This document shows positions 21,783 to 35,248 of a DNA stretch of 64,000 nucleotides, in pieces. The stretch comes from Phalacrocorax aristotelis (lineage: Eukaryota > Chordata > Aves > Suliformes > Phalacrocoracidae): contig NC_134279.1 in assembly GCF_949628215.1 (NCBI RefSeq), positions 58,077,766 to 58,141,765 of the forward strand, read 5' to 3'. The translations under genes were made by a program, and so were the position numbers. Position 1 is the first letter of the stretch. Each line of letters begins with the position of its first letter. The notes beneath the pieces were generated by a model that worked only from the letters and a program-made list of their open reading frames with translations, was not told the origin of the DNA and did not search any database.

Positions 21783-24700
21783 ACTCTCCTGCAAATTTTA
21801 GTGCTCTCCAACCACTCTGTCTTGCAATCCCAGTCCTGAAGCCCATTGCACCCTGTTAAACCCAGGTCAAACTGGGACCTTGTGTGTGTTGTGGTGAACC
21901 TGTCTCTTAGTGCCACATCAACACAGACACATGGTTCCCACTTCAGGGACTAGTGGCTTTAGCTCAGGCACCTCTGCCTGCTGCTGCCCATGTGGGCTAT
22001 GGATGTCCCTCGGAGGCAAGTTTCCTACATCTCTCATCCCCATCCCAGCCAAGCCAGGGAATGGTGAGAGTTAGACTCAGCCTTGTCATTAGACATGGTC
22101 CTGCCACAGTCCCCAGGACATCCACGTGACCTTGCAGACCCATCACTGCCACCCTGGATATCGACATGGCTCCTCTCTATTGTTTTAGTTGTGGCTCAGC
22201 TTTCTCAGGCTGCTGCCTCTCAGAGACCTTTTCAGCAAACTGGCTGATTCATCGCCTCCTTCCCTTTGGGCTTCAGAGAACGCGTGGCTCATTTCTCTGT
22301 AATATATACCTGCCAGGGCGACACCAGCACAGGGTCACACTTCAGAGTCCCTGTTGTCCACGTTTCCCACCAGAAAAGCACAGCATCACCTTCACAAGCA
22401 GTAACAGCTTTGGGAGCCCCAGGTCCAATCAAAACTTTTATTTCCTTATCTTTTCATATACCTGCAAGTCCCCAGAGACCCTGGTAGAGCCTTTTTTCCA
22501 CAGCCCAGGGATTTTTTAAGTGTTACATAATTATCTTTAGCACTGCAGTTGCTTATGTACCTCTGCCCTGTACAGAAATGAATGTAATTTCCATTCACAT
22601 TCATGCTGACTTTGCCCATCTCCTGCTGCAGCTTTGCCCATTGCTATTGTGAAGAGCACCTTTGAGCTCCCAGGCTTTTGTGTTCACTTTCTGCCCTGGG
22701 TGTCTTCTCCCAGTGCTTGCAGACTCCTGTGACATGATGTTGTCCGTTCTGCTTCTCCATCTCACTCCTCATGCCTGGCACACTCATAACTTCTTTTGTT
22801 CAGCATAGCACACGCAGCTCAGCGAACTGATTTTGTGGAGTTAAAGGTAGGGTTTTTTCAAGCTACCCTGCCTCAGGTTTCTGTTTTCCTGCTGTTTTGG
22901 TTCTTCTGTTATACGCACAATGTCAGAGCGCTACCCTGCAGACATCTAAGCTCCTCTGCTCGGCAAATACCCTGTTAATTCTGGATAGTCCAGTAGCATC
23001 CCTGAGCGATTTGTCCCAGATCCCGATCACAAATCTGTCTCTTTTCCTGAACCTAGTTAACCAACCCCTTCTGCCTTAGATCTTTCCAGAACCCACCTCT
23101 GTTTTCATATGCTATTTGTAGTCTCTGCTTATAGCCCTGTCACTCATATTTAAAACACAATGCAATGATATCCCTCCAGTCTCTGCTGTGCTGTTTCAGA
23201 GCGTTAACTCCACCAGCATTGGCTGACACCTATTGCAAAGATCAAGTTGACCAGAACTAGCTATTCTCTGGGGGGGAAAAGCAACATCCCAACTAATTTT
23301 CTTTTTGCTAGGCAAGTTCATAGGATTTCTTTCATCTGTAAATTAAAAGTTAAATTGTGACAACTCAGTAGTGGAAGTCATAAGCATGTGTCAGCTATGA
23401 AAGCAGGAGGGGAATTTCTTGGGTAAAGATGCCTCATTTTCTTGAAATGCCTCTGAATAATCAGGGGAAAAGAGCAAAGCTCTGGCCCTGCACTTTAGAG
23501 AGTCAAAAACTTGAGGATGCTCAAGAGCAAGGGTAGTACATCAGTTTTCTTGGCAGCCAGGTGGAAAGTTGTCGAAGATGTGGAGCAGAGTCAGCAGCTC
23601 CTCTCCTTGAGTTAATCTCCTTGAGTTATATTTTGTACTGCATCAGGGGCCTGAGGCTCCATATGGGTACCTATGACTCTTCCCACTGCAGAAAAAGAAA
23701 ATCTTTCCCATCACAAAGGAACAATTTGGGGAGCATTGGTAATTTCTCCCCAGTATTTTATCATGGCAGGGTGAAATTCTAAGGGTAAAGAGACCATAGT
23801 TGCTCACCTCACAGCTACTCCCCCTGGTCATGCTAAACCTAAATTCTTGCTCAAGCTGTGCTCAGTCTCTTCTTTTCACCTGCAAAGGAAACAGGAACAT
23901 TTTCAAGGTGATGGCATTTCAGTGAGACCTGTCAATTGGGCACTAAATCCTTGCTGTAAGAATGTCCCTGTTGCACACATGGAGGTCGGTCCAGCCCAGA
24001 GTCCACTCACTACAGAGAATGCAAAAGCATGCTCCAGAAAGAGCAGGTAGGGTTAAGTATAGCTGGACCTTCCTTCTGCTTTACCCTCCCAGCACTCAGC
24101 ATAACTCCCTCAGGGAGAATTTTATTTCATTGTCACTGATCAATCAGATGTTAGTTCAGCCCATACCCAGGTATTGTACAATTAAAAAGGACATTATGTT
24201 GATAGCCGTGATTACGATCTGTTAAAGTAGTAAAGTAATTAATGCATTGTTATACTCTTTCTGTCACTTATGCTTACCTACTCCGTATGACTTCAGTGAA
24301 TTGAAATGCTGGAAAGCCCTTATCCCATGAAGTTGTGTTTCAAGTCCATTCAAAGCAAATTCTGCAGGTCAAACCCATCAGCAAAAACATTTCTCAGAAG
24401 AGGAGCTAGGACATGGCAAATTCAAAAGTACCCACCAGCACCATGATCTTTCATGATCAGTCTGAAAGTACTTTAAAAAAAGGTCACTGCCATCTCCCCA
24501 TTTCACATGGGGGGCAGGCTGAGCCGTGGCTTGCCTGGTGTCACCCAGCTGCAGCAACGGGGCCAGGAACAGCGGGGGTGTTGTGGAGCTGTGTTTCATG
24601 TCTGCAGTTCATCCTTCTGCCATTCACCAGCGAGCCACGGAGAGCAGGCTCAGGCAAGGTGAATCCGTTTGGGTCAAGCTGATCTTGTGCAGGTTGGTTA

Positions 24701-27469
24701 TACCAGCAGTCAGTTCGGACTTGTGTATCTAAAAGTCACTTGTGCAGGCTTACAGAGGCCTGGTTAAATTTAAGAGCTCCCAATTGACCTGACCTGGCTT
24801 TGGCCAAGCTCTGTGTGACGGGAGAGGGATTAAACAGCAACGTTCGCATCTAAGCCAATGTCCTAATCATGAGCCACAGCTGCAGCTCTGGTTTAGTTGG
24901 TTAATAATTCTATGATGGATCAGATACCAGCACAAATTCCACATAACAATTTAAAATATATGTACATATTTTAATGCCCAGGATCTATTAGAAGTCCTAA
25001 TCTAGTCTCTTATGAAATCCTATGACTTTCAATACTTACATGGGTGCGTATTGTGTTGAACACTGCATCGTTCACAGCAGGGTGCTGCTGACACTGGCTT
25101 TTAAGCAGCAGATCTGGTGTCATGGTGGCAGACAAATGCAAGCATTTAGTTAAGGTAATAGCCAGAAAGTCACTTAGCATTTTATGTATTAAAAAAAAAC
25201 AGTTTTCTGAGACAGAGAAAATTCAGCAGTTGCTTATGTGTCGTGAGAGGTTTGGTGTATAAGACACATAAGTCTTCCTCCAGTTGCTTCTACATGATTA
25301 ATTTATCTGCCAAGTTGAAAAGTGTAAGTCCTGGGTGTCTCCCCTCACATCCTGGGGCTGGCCACCCACCTTCAGCCACTGTGGCCCTGCCTGTGGCTAG
25401 CGGACACCCTCAGCCACCTCCGGGGGAGTCAGCATTTGCAAGGTATCTTGATTTTCAAAGCAAAGCCTGCTCTTTTGAAAATTTCACCCTTTTGTGGTAC
25501 CTGATCAGTGATAGAGCATTTTGGGGTGGGGGAGACACCCGGGTCTTGGCACAAGACCCACCCCGGGTCAGCTCACATCCTCCAAGTCATGGCCATGAGC
25601 TGCTGGGGTGCCCGTGGGAGCTGGCGCTTGCTGGAGGCTTCTTGGAAACGCTGCAGATGCCGGTGAGCAAACACCTCACGCCGTGCGGAGGCATTGGTTG
25701 TCGTTTCCTTCCTCTTTTCCAGAGACAGAAACAACCACCATACACAGGCTTGTGCTCTTCTACTCCGCCCCTGCATGAATCATATCGACGGCTGCCCAAG
25801 GTGAGAGGAGTAATGACAGAAATTCCCCTGGCCAGCCCTATGTAGGGCAGTTGTGAAAGACCTGAGATAGGCATGTCACTAACTCACTTCTTCATAACCA
25901 GAAAGGCAGCAATAGCTATTACTTTGCTTGCTAATAACTAATTCACAGCTTATGTGAGTCTGGAGGCCAGCTCCCCGTGCTCAGGAAGGGATGCAACACA
26001 GGGTTTGGCTCAGTGCTTTGAGATCCCCCCCTAAACCACGGTGGCTAGCGCCCAGCAAAGCTGAGACGCACCTTCCAGCCCGTGCTAACAGCGCAACAGT
26101 GCCTGCAGGAACCAAGCCTGGGTAATGACTTAAAAAGACATTGATTTTAGAAATGGCACACAAACTAAAACCTTACTTAAAACCCATCCCCCTTGGGCTG
26201 TGTGGCCAAGACTGTCTGGTGGCGATGCTCTCCTCCTGCCTCCCGAGCAACACGGACCACACGGACCACACAGCAGCTGCGTAGTCACGCTGCGATGGAG
26301 CAGGGGGGCCAGGGCAGGGGAAAGACCACCATAGCTATAGTTAAGCACTTACGACAATATAAACATCTAGTTATGCGCAAAGGTTGTTTTCTTCCTGAAC
26401 TTTGTTTTCCACAGCTGGCCGGTCAGGGCACGATGTGAAGGGCACGCAGGTCAGCTAGGACAGGTACACAGTGATAGCTGGTTGGGAGTTTCTGCACTTA
26501 GAGCTGCAAAGGAAGTCTCCAAGACATGAAATATGTTTCCTCACATCCAGAGACAAAAGCTCATTACTGTTGTTTCCAACAAGGGAGTTTGGCTAACCCA
26601 AGTGTGCTCATATGTGGCTTTTTTTCAGAGGCTGTACTGACTTTTAATTAAGTCTAGGTAGTTAACTTGCCCACAAAGGCAAGAACAGACAAGCCATTAT
26701 CATGTTCTGAAATGAAGCTTTTTATTCTTTGTATATTAACCTGAGCCCTGTATAGCAGAGGCATTAGGAGAAAGTGCTAAGGGACATGAATTGCCCCATT
26801 TATTTGAAATTATTTAAATGGCTGCATTCACTCAAATGCAATAGTAGTACAGAAAAGGCTGAGATGTCAGAGTGCCGACATTTCTTTTTCCTTTGTGTCT
26901 GACCCCTGTGGTGATTTATTTCATGGTGGTGGCATGTATAAAAAGACTGCTTTAAATGCATTTTCTTTATCAACACAAGCATTAACTGGTATTTGTTCAG
27001 ACATCGTAGCAGTCGAAGAGTACCCACAAAAATAGCACAAATATTTGCAAACTGTTAATTGCAAATATCAGGCAAAACAGTGTCGATTATATCTAACAAG
27101 ATAGATTAACTTCCCATATGAAAAATCTGGGGGGAAGATCTGAAATATGTTTTTATTATTTATTCTTAGAAAATATTTATATTTTATGTTACAGACCAAG
27201 TAAGTATTAAAAAGCTGGGAAATCTGTATTTAAAATAATGGAACATGTATTCACCACATTTGCAAATTACTAAAGGAAAATTCTTTTTTTTCTCCTTAAA
27301 GAATAGTTTACGATTTAAATCACAATTGCATATCTATTCAACTTTTTATGCAACTTGCAGAATTTAGTAAAACAATTAGTGATACAAAATTACTTTTTCC
27401 ATCAAAATGAGAAGTCAGATGCTGATGAAAATGTTATTGCTGTTCTCATTTTAAGTTCACAGTATTTTC

Positions 27470-27484
27470 TTTTTTTTTTTTTTT
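27470..27484. repeat. Poly-T tract
   Basis: An uninterrupted run of about 15 T in an AT-rich stretch. No retroposed body could be identified next to it. Confidence 0.85.
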
Positions 27485-30400
27485 AATTTTAACCTATTTT
27501 AATAGCAAATGAAAGCAAAATTAGCAACAGAGTAACAAGTTGAAAAGGACCGGTTTGAGAAGATAGAAAGGGAGCATTTGGGCAAGATCTCTTGCCTTAG
27601 CTGAACGGCCAGGCACGACTGAGGTGGGGCAGCACATTGTTTCAGTCTCCCCCAGCCTGCTGCTTTTCAGAGCAAAAGAAGTTGAAACTTAACATGTGTG
27701 CCCAGCTGTCATTTGAATGTATTTTGAATATTAGAGCCAGATTTTTACCACTGAACTGTACCCAGGGACCCTGTTGCCTAAGTAACACTAGCAAAACCAC
27801 GCTGGTAGGGTTTCATGGGCAACCTCAGCGGTCCCTCGCCGTTGACACCACGGGCAGCATGGCTGCAGAGGTGCAAGCCTCACCCCAATAATCCATTTGG
27901 CTGAATCTTCTGCCGAGTTCTGCTACATCCAGATTTCACTCTCTGCACTTCAGTTGCCACGCTTTTTGAGCACATCAGTTCTATAGCTCAGAGAAAGCTG
28001 CATAATTACAGACACTAGAATAATGTGCTTTGCAGTTTGTTCCCAGTGAAAAGTGCCTTTTAGCTTTGAGAGTCTGAAAATAACCAGGCTGTGAAAATTG
28101 GAATCGTTTTTTCACATAGCACCAAACCAAAATCCCTGTTACTTTATCCTCTCTCCAATTTCATTTTAAAAATCAGCCGGCTTTTGGTGGCCTCACACTT
28201 TGCACTGGCTCTAGGATGCACAATCAAGAGTACGTCAAGCCACCCCAAAATTCCCTATGCATCCCATATCATCAGCTCAAGCATCTCAGGGAAGCACTTT
28301 GCTTCGCTGAATTGCAAGCAAACCTTGAATTCTTCGTTTTGTAATACACCATAACAAGCCTTGTGAAGCAAACATGGATGAGAGATGAGTTATGATGTGA
28401 TTCTGGAGTGCATCCTCATCTGGCTCTGTCTGAAACAACAACTCTCTGGAGCCTTCTGGTCCCTGAATACTGGCATCCCGCAGCAGATACCACAACACAG
28501 CATCCTGGCCTAGCGGTTACTGTTCTTCAACACATAAAAACAGCAGCATGAACTGTTGTAAACAAAGCTTAACCCACAGAGAAAAAAAGACCATTTAAAA
28601 GAACGTGCTGGTAAAAATGTCTCAAAAAAAGTTGAAACCAGGTATTAAACCTGTTAGTGGAGTGGGGACCATAACAAAAATGTCCGCAGTTGTAAAAAAT
28701 TTGAAGATTCACAACGTGGCATTTTGCATGTCATCTTTAATGTTAAAACAGTAACAATGGCTAATTTTAAATTAGGGTTACAAAATCCAAGACTTTCAGT
28801 GAAGAGGCATTGCAAGAGTTGAGATGTAGACACCTATTTCTTCCAAAAGCCAAAAGGTTTTTAACCAAAGACTGCCTAGGCACTTGTGTAACTCTGCGTA
28901 AGTATCCTGCCGTTCAGGTTCTTTTGCAAACATGTCAGTTTTAGTGTTTCAAGGCACAGTGGATTTGCAATCAACACCTGAAGAGAAAGAGAAGCAGGAA
29001 AGAGAATAGTGGTTGTATGCTCGTGTGCAGAAGCTTGTAAAGATTTAAAGATTTTATGAAGCATTTATGAAAACCTCACATAAGACCAGTGTGTTTTTAT
29101 GACTAGAAGCCTCCCTTACAATCAGGTTGATGAGCTGCAAATACTCAACAGCCTGGGAGCTGGCAGGACAGTCCCAACAACGTGCTCCTGTGCACCGCTG
29201 CCATTCAGTGTGCTCACAACGCAAATACTTGCTCACCTACACCACACGTGAGACCATCTCTGGGATTCATAGGAGGGGAATGTTTTAATTTGGAATTTCT
29301 CTTTATGGAAAAGCTCAGCGGTAGAACAGAGCACGGAGAAGAGTACCCAACTAGTTTTTCAAGGACAAACTATAGATAGATAAGATCTGAGCTATAGCTT
29401 ATTTGCTTAGTAGGGTAACACCTGAAGTCCTACCTTGGATTTGAATCAGACAAGCCACTGCATCCAATCCTGTTGAAACACATAAGTAGGGGCTTGGTAA
29501 AAACAGACACAGGTCATTCTGTCAGGATCTATGTGGAGAGAGAATAGTCTTACTGTGCTGTGTGCCATCTTTTATGGCACCATGCTATAAGCCCTTCAAA
29601 GGTCAGTTCTGGGCTAGCTGAAGGACAGGGAAAGAGACAAGAAAAATCCTGCTGCACTAAGAAACCCCCCAGAAGATTTCCTCTATGGGCAGCAGAAACC
29701 TTGGGATGAGATGGCTCTGCAAGATCTGAGACGGTGCAGGGCAGATGGGACAGATAACCTAAGGAGGAGGGCAACCACAACTCAGTAGGAAAGTACAGCA
29801 GTGCGTGTTGACCCCACGCTGTCTTCCAGCAGAGTTTTCTTACACATCTGGAGTTTCCACTTCCTTAGCCTGGCTTTCTGTACAGGAGGGTAACTTGGCC
29901 CCAGTAGGTACGTCAGGATTTGACTCTTAGACTTGCCAGGCTCCCCAGGATGCAAAGCCTGTTTCAGTCTTATTTTGATACAACCCAGGCAGTTATACTT
30001 AGTATGCAAACTTAAAGAAAAAATGTTATTTAGCCATTCCAAACACACACATTCAACATTGCTGTGTACTTAATTTTTTACTCTAGTAGGTGACTGGTTT
30101 CACTAAAACCACTGTTTAGAAAAGAATTGTACTAAAAATACTTTCAGAATTTTAGTGCTTATGAAAAAATACCTTTCATCCCTGGAGACTGAAATCTTTT
30201 GCCTCCAGAATTATGGCAGGGACAACAGAGGTGATGATAGCACAGACTTGTCTCTGCCACCACAACCATATGTCTAAACCAGCCCTGACTGCAAACCAGC
30301 CCTCTGGGCTTGTAACGAGGTGAGGTCTAGGAAGAATCAGGTTACTTTCCTCCTGGTTCATCCCATCTTTGACCATATTGCTGAGGAACAAGCTAAGATA

Positions 30401-30537
30401 ACAAATCTCACAAAGCCACAGGACGGCTGTCAAATGTCACTAAGTTTTCATCACTCCTGTGTTTGACGTACTGGATTTGATTACTGTTATGCACTGACTC
30501 AGGCATGCCTAAGAAGTGCTAGGCTTGCTGCAGGCCA

Positions 30538-30543
30538 TTTATT
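30538..30543 (-). terminator. Candidate poly(A) signal of RHOH
   Basis: tttatt on the plus strand gives AATAAA on the minus strand, about 0.55 kb beyond the RHOH stop. It is the first canonical hexamer I see downstream. The assignment rests on position only. Confidence 0.4.
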
Positions 30544-31095
30544 CTATGGATAGGATGATTTGCTTCTGTGGTTAGCTAGAGGAAGAACTTCAAAAATATG
30601 AAAACAAACTGTCAGGATTTTACAACAACATATACAAGAGTCTTTTAAATAGAATACACAGCAGTCAGATTTTATACATGAAGTTCTTAAAGTAAAAAAA
30701 ACTCCACATGGACAGACGTGTCAAGAGGTGGGGGTTGACCTAGGCAGAAGTTTGTCATTAAATAAATGCAGACAAACCAGCAACTCAGGAACATCAACAA
30801 CAACAAAATCAGCACAGCTATTATCTGCAGATCTCCAGGCTAGGCCCGCTCCAGTCCAGGCTAGCGAAGTCCAAAGACAGACTTGTGAATAAGGACGTGT
30901 GTGTGCACCTTTCATTTTTCAAGATAGTGCCCATGCATACTGAGGGAGATAGAGAGTACATCTGTCTCACTTGGGACACCTGCACTGTGGTCCTGCCAGG
31001 AGTCCTCCTTTGATTTACCTCCCATTCTCTTTGCCGCAGTACCTTTGTGTGAAAACAGAAAGAACGAACGCAGGCAAAACCACCGCCGACAGTCC

Positions 31096-31671
31096 TCAAA
31101 AGATCTTGCACTCATTAATGGAGAAGAGCTTCCTCCTGTTCTGCCTTTTGGCTTGATTGACTGCTGTCCGCACGGCGTACTCAAACACCTGCTGCACTCC
31201 TCGGTTGCTGAGGGCAGAGCACTCCAAATAGCCTTTGGCTCGCACATCCTGGGCGAGCCGCTTCCCGTCTATCGGGCTGATGCAGGCGGAATGGTAGGGC
31301 CCCATGTCACGCTGGTCAGTCTGAGTAGCCACTACCAAAACGGGGGTGCGGGGCAAATGGCTGCGGACTTCACTGATCCATTTGTTCCTCAGGTTCAGAA
31401 AAGAATTGTGGTTTGCCACTGAGTAGCACATTAATACCACATCTGCCTGTTGGTAGGAGAGGGGGCGAATGTTTTTGAAGGCATCGCTGCCAGACGTGTC
31501 CCAAAGACCTAGGCTAATCTGTACACCATCCATGAAGACATCCACTCCGGTATTTTCATATACGGTGGGCCTGTAGTCATCTGGAAAAGTCTCGGAGGTG
31601 AAACGTACCAAAAGAGATGTTTTCCCCACCGCAGAGTCTCCTACCAAGACACACTTGATTGAATCCAGCAT
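31096..31671 (-). CDS. RHOH: RHOH, haematopoietic GTPase-deficient Rho family protein
   Basis: An intact 191-aa frame in one exon, the usual RHOH length and coding structure. The frame stays open 39 codons upstream, but [19 protein letters not shown] matches the family start. The P-loop is GDSAVGKTS (11-19), with Ser at the Rac Gly12 position. The switch II region reads WDTSGSD, so the Rac Gln61 position is Ser62 (Asn in human RHOH, as I recall) and the usual DTAG Ala is Ser60. Both changes fit a protein that binds GTP without hydrolysing it. Tyr73 and Tyr83 of the ITAM-like segment are present ([15 protein letters not shown]). TQTD (116-119) replaces the usual TKxD, and the C-terminus is the CAAX box CKIF. 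In mammals RHOH recruits ZAP70/LCK in T-cell receptor signalling and restrains Rac. It sits about 30 kb downstream of the N4BP2 end on the same strand, as in human. Confidence 0.97.
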   Translation of the reverse strand: MLDSIKCVLVGDSAVGKTSLLVRFTSETFPDDYRPTVYENTGVDVFMDGVQISLGLWDTSGSDAFKNIRPLSYQQADVVLMCYSVANHNSFLNLRNKWISEVRSHLPRTPVLVVATQTDQRDMGPYHSACISPIDGKRLAQDVRAKGYLECSALSNRGVQQVFEYAVRTAVNQAKRQNRRKLFSINECKIF

Positions 31672-31895
31672 TTTATTAACGTCCAGGGCCAAATGCACTG
31701 TCTTGGCGTAGCAAGAGTGGGATGGAGAGATGCAGTGGTCTTGGGTGGTCTCTAGATAACTTCCATTTGGTGAATGGAAGCCGTTCAAATCTCTTTACTT
31801 CAAGGCTTGATTGTGTCACTTGAGTATAATATCCCCTTTTCTCCCACACGGCTCTGTGGTGCTGTCAGTTTTAATTCTTCAGTGAGTTGATGTTT
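31672..31895 (-). other. RHOH: Probable 5' UTR part of the RHOH coding exon
   Basis: Upstream of the RHOH ATG the minus strand reads TTTTAGTTTTACTCTTCCAG|AAACATC, a strong pyrimidine-rich 3' splice site with its AG at 31897-31896. The coding exon would then begin at 31895 with 224 nt of 5' UTR. Known RHOH genes have non-coding 5' exons spliced to one coding exon, which fits. Not tested against transcripts. Confidence 0.5.
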
Positions 31896-33224
31896 CTGGA
31901 AGAGTAAAACTAAAATGTAACATTTATAACCCACAGAGAACATACCATTCTTCATCAAGATAAAGCCACCTGGTCGTGTCTTTGGACAGCCATGGGGAGT
32001 ACCCCACATCGAGGATGCTGAACCTTGCTGTTCCCTTCCAGCCAGCTGTGTATGTAGCAGCCATTCATGTAAATAAACTTCCTGCTGCTCCGTGGGGGCT
32101 AACAGTCCTATCGCTTCTGCCATTCTCCACTGGCACCAACTATTTTTTCCCTCCAATTGCCTAAAAAAACTGATGAAATCAATTTAACTTTGGTATAACT
32201 GCTACTAACCTGCTTTTAGTGAGACATTTCCTGCCTCTGACTTTCACCAAGACTGCCAAAATCCTGAATCCCTCTTAAATGATCAGTTCAGATTCCCTTG
32301 AAAAAGTACATGTGCTCTCTAGAGGTAGTCAAGAGAAAAGCCCTTCACTAAGTGATTTGACTATTTAAGCAATCCTATAATGAACAGTAACATAGAACCA
32401 CTTGTGACAATGAGAAAGCAAAGACTTCAGGTGTGAATCCTGAGCGACATGAACCTTAATGGTTTTCAAAAGCAACGAAGGGTTCACAGCAAAAGTACAA
32501 AAAAGTTCAATTTTTTTCTTACAAATCACTTTCAGCAAGTAAGAAGCACAAGCCGAAGAAAGCTGCACCACCAGTGCTTGCCCCAGTCAAAGAATTTCAT
32601 TTGAAGGTGATACAGCTGCCCTGACATTTACGCAGTTGTAAAACCGAACTGAGAGTACCTCTTCAGAGTATGTAATTGCTTTTGAGTTCTTGCCAGCATT
32701 CAGTCAAATTTTCCTATTTTGAAAGCATTTGCTTCTTCCCCACTAGCTGTGTGCAGGATTCACTGCTCACACAGGGCGACACACAAGATGCTACGAAAAT
32801 CAGTAACTGCAAAACTGAAGACAATTTAGTTCTGCTCAACAAAAGTAATTTTAAAAAGTATCACTGCATAATTTCAAAATGTCCTGTATATGTAACACAA
32901 ATAATATATTTCTGTGTCCTTCATGTATGAAGAGAGAAGTCACAGTTTAAGGTTATTTGCACAGAAAAGAATGATGGCCACAAAAAGCGTATACTCCACA
33001 TCACTGTAATGCTCTCCAGTTTCATTACCCTAGCCCCCGCTACTACCACCCCCACCACCCCCAATTTCTAGTACATTCAAAGCTTTGGCTTACTTCACAA
33101 ATGGGAAAAACAAAGGAAAAGAAGAGAAAAGTGCTAAATGATCTTGGAGAGAACATTTCACAGGCACTGACAGCTGCTACTGACAACTCCTCTGCTTTCG
33201 ATTTGTAGTGAGGCAGTGCCCTAC

Positions 33225-33480
33225 CTCGTCTCGTGCTGCGGGCACACCTGCATCTCTCCCACCCGACGCACTGGCCAAAATAAGATGTGCCAATGGCTTG
33301 GCTGGAGCACGTTGTTTTATAGAGGCGGCACCAAGCCCGTGGGGCAGTCCTCCTGCGTACACAAGTTACGGTTATCTAGAGGAGTCATTGCAACAGACAG
33401 CGCTTCCTGGTCTGTGAGCGCAACCGTGCTCTCGCCTTCTCAGCTCACTTCTAGGAAGTGTGATGGAGGCTGAGGCCGAA
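33225..33480 (-). promoter_or_regulatory. Possible upstream non-coding exon or promoter of RHOH
   Basis: A locally CpG-richer patch lies 1.3-1.6 kb upstream of the inferred RHOH coding exon, with a good minus-strand 5' splice site GACGAG|GTAGGG at 33225/33224. This is what a first non-coding RHOH exon would look like, but there is no independent support. It could equally be unrelated GC-rich DNA. Confidence 0.18.
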
Positions 33481-35081
33481 GCTGCTTCACGGCATTCCTG
33501 GCTGCCGGGAAATGAGCTGCTCCATGATTTGAGTTTTGTTGGCAGCAGATGGAAATTTGCTTTTAGAGATTCAGTAGGTCTAACTCCGCTGACTCTCCTT
33601 CTCCATTCCCCAAACCAGCTCTCAAGGGAATCAAACAAGACATTTACAAAATACATCTATGAAATATTTGAAAAGTGTATGTAGGATACACAGCCCAATT
33701 ACTTAAATGCATCATCATCTTTCCTTCAGGGTATTCTACTTCAAAATTGTGTCAGCAATACAGTTTTAAAACACCACAATTCACCACATGCCAGTAGCGT
33801 AGTATTCAGTCAAAACTGCATGCTCTCAGGAGAAAGTTAGGACGTATCAATTCTCCTTTTCAGAACAAACATTTCTTTGGCACAGGTAGACCTTAAGGCC
33901 TTCAGGCTTATTATTTTGTGTATATTTGAATGTGAGGGAAAATAAGGATGTCTAAAGCATGACTTTTGCTATTTCAGAAATGCTGGAACAAAGACAGACA
34001 GATAAAAGGATTGTTCTGCTACTCAGCTTGTTGATTACCAGGCCTGATTATGCTGGCTATTTTGAAAGAAATTATGTAAATTATTAAAGACCAAAAGAGG
34101 TATTAAGGACTAGTCAATGCGGCTAGTCGACACACACAGTAACAGAAGCTGAAATATTCCACCACGACAGTGCGGAATTGTTTTCAAAGCAAATCATATT
34201 GTTCTGCAATCCACTGATGAATAAAAATGAACAGTATATAACAAGGTCCATATTCTGGTCCTGTGGACAGATTGCCGTCAGTTGTCCTGATCTTGCTTTT
34301 GTTCACAGCCATTTGGAGTTCATGCGCCTCCATATATAGTTGGGACTACATATGTGCATATTGAAGATATATTTTTAGTTATGCACATAGCCTGTCCTTG
34401 ACGCAGCCTCAGGGTAAGAGCAGTATTAGTGTATTAAAATAATTACGCAAGTTCACCTCAATTAAGGGAAAACTGTTTAGATTAAACATCAGCAGAAAAC
34501 AATGTACTTTAAAGGACAGACCGGTACTGGGCACTTCCACAGATCAGTATACAACCAGTTGTGTAAATATTTGCAAAAGCTTTGGTTCCTTTCTCTCATA
34601 TTGTATACTATAGTCTTGGTCCGACGGTACAGCATGCTACACCCACTAAAAGACTGCACAAAATCTTCTGATCACAGGTGGTTGAGGCTGCTGACAGATT
34701 TGTTTTTTTCCCCCAACAATTTGGTTTCCCAAATTTTACTAACCTTATCAAGTTCATGTTGGATCTGGAATACCAGATATAAACCTGTATCTTCTTTTAC
34801 ACTACTTTGGTTTATGCTTTCATCGCTTGTAACAATAGAAGACTTTATGTGAATCATAAGGTGAGAACTTTTATAGTATTATTAAGAATATATGTCTAAT
34901 TCTGATGCAGGCATTCTGAATAGTGACCTTTAATAAACTTTAGGATTAACCTCAAAGAAAATTCTTGCACATTTTTAGATAAAGCACTGTTTTTTCAGCT
35001 GTAACGTATTGTCCATGTAACTAATGCAACATTTCTTTTCTTTGCTTTCCTACTTTTGTTCCCTCTGTCTTTTTAATACAG

Positions 35082-35248
35082 AGGCTTGGCGTTGGTGTGT
35101 GGTTATAGATCCCTTGGACTTCACTGACGATGTGAGCACTAGAAGCCATGCAACAGCTGCTCTCCGGGCACTGCCCATCCTGCACCTCAGCAATCTCATG
35201 CAAGCAAATGCCTCACACTTGATCACAGCTGAATATTATACAGAGAAG
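35082..35248 (+). other. Candidate spliced exon of unknown gene
   Basis: A 167-nt segment is flanked by an excellent 3' splice site (about 40 nt almost all pyrimidine, ending taatacag) and an excellent 5' splice site (GAAG|GTGAGC). Only one of its three sense frames is open throughout, encoding 55 full codons beginning AWRWCVVIDPLDFTDDVS and ending in phase 0. I do not recognise the peptide and found no partner exon. It may belong to a lncRNA or an unannotated gene antisense to the RHOH upstream region, or be chance. Confidence 0.25.

Larger units (their letters stand above)
8870..30530. other. Long interval without a recognised gene
   Basis: I found no exon of a family I recognise. Open frames up to 200 codons (for example 25243-25845 and 17922-18446) sit in locally GC-rich DNA, have low-complexity or patternless products and lack paired splice signals. 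The interval lies downstream of RHOH, where human has CHRNA9; the large CHRNA9 exons would give obvious frames and are absent. Only the small repeats listed separately stand out. Confidence 0.45.

Noticed and set aside
25243-25845. 200-codon plus-strand open frame
   Set aside because: Patternless His/Pro/Ser-rich product, overlapping antisense frames, no splice or promoter signals.
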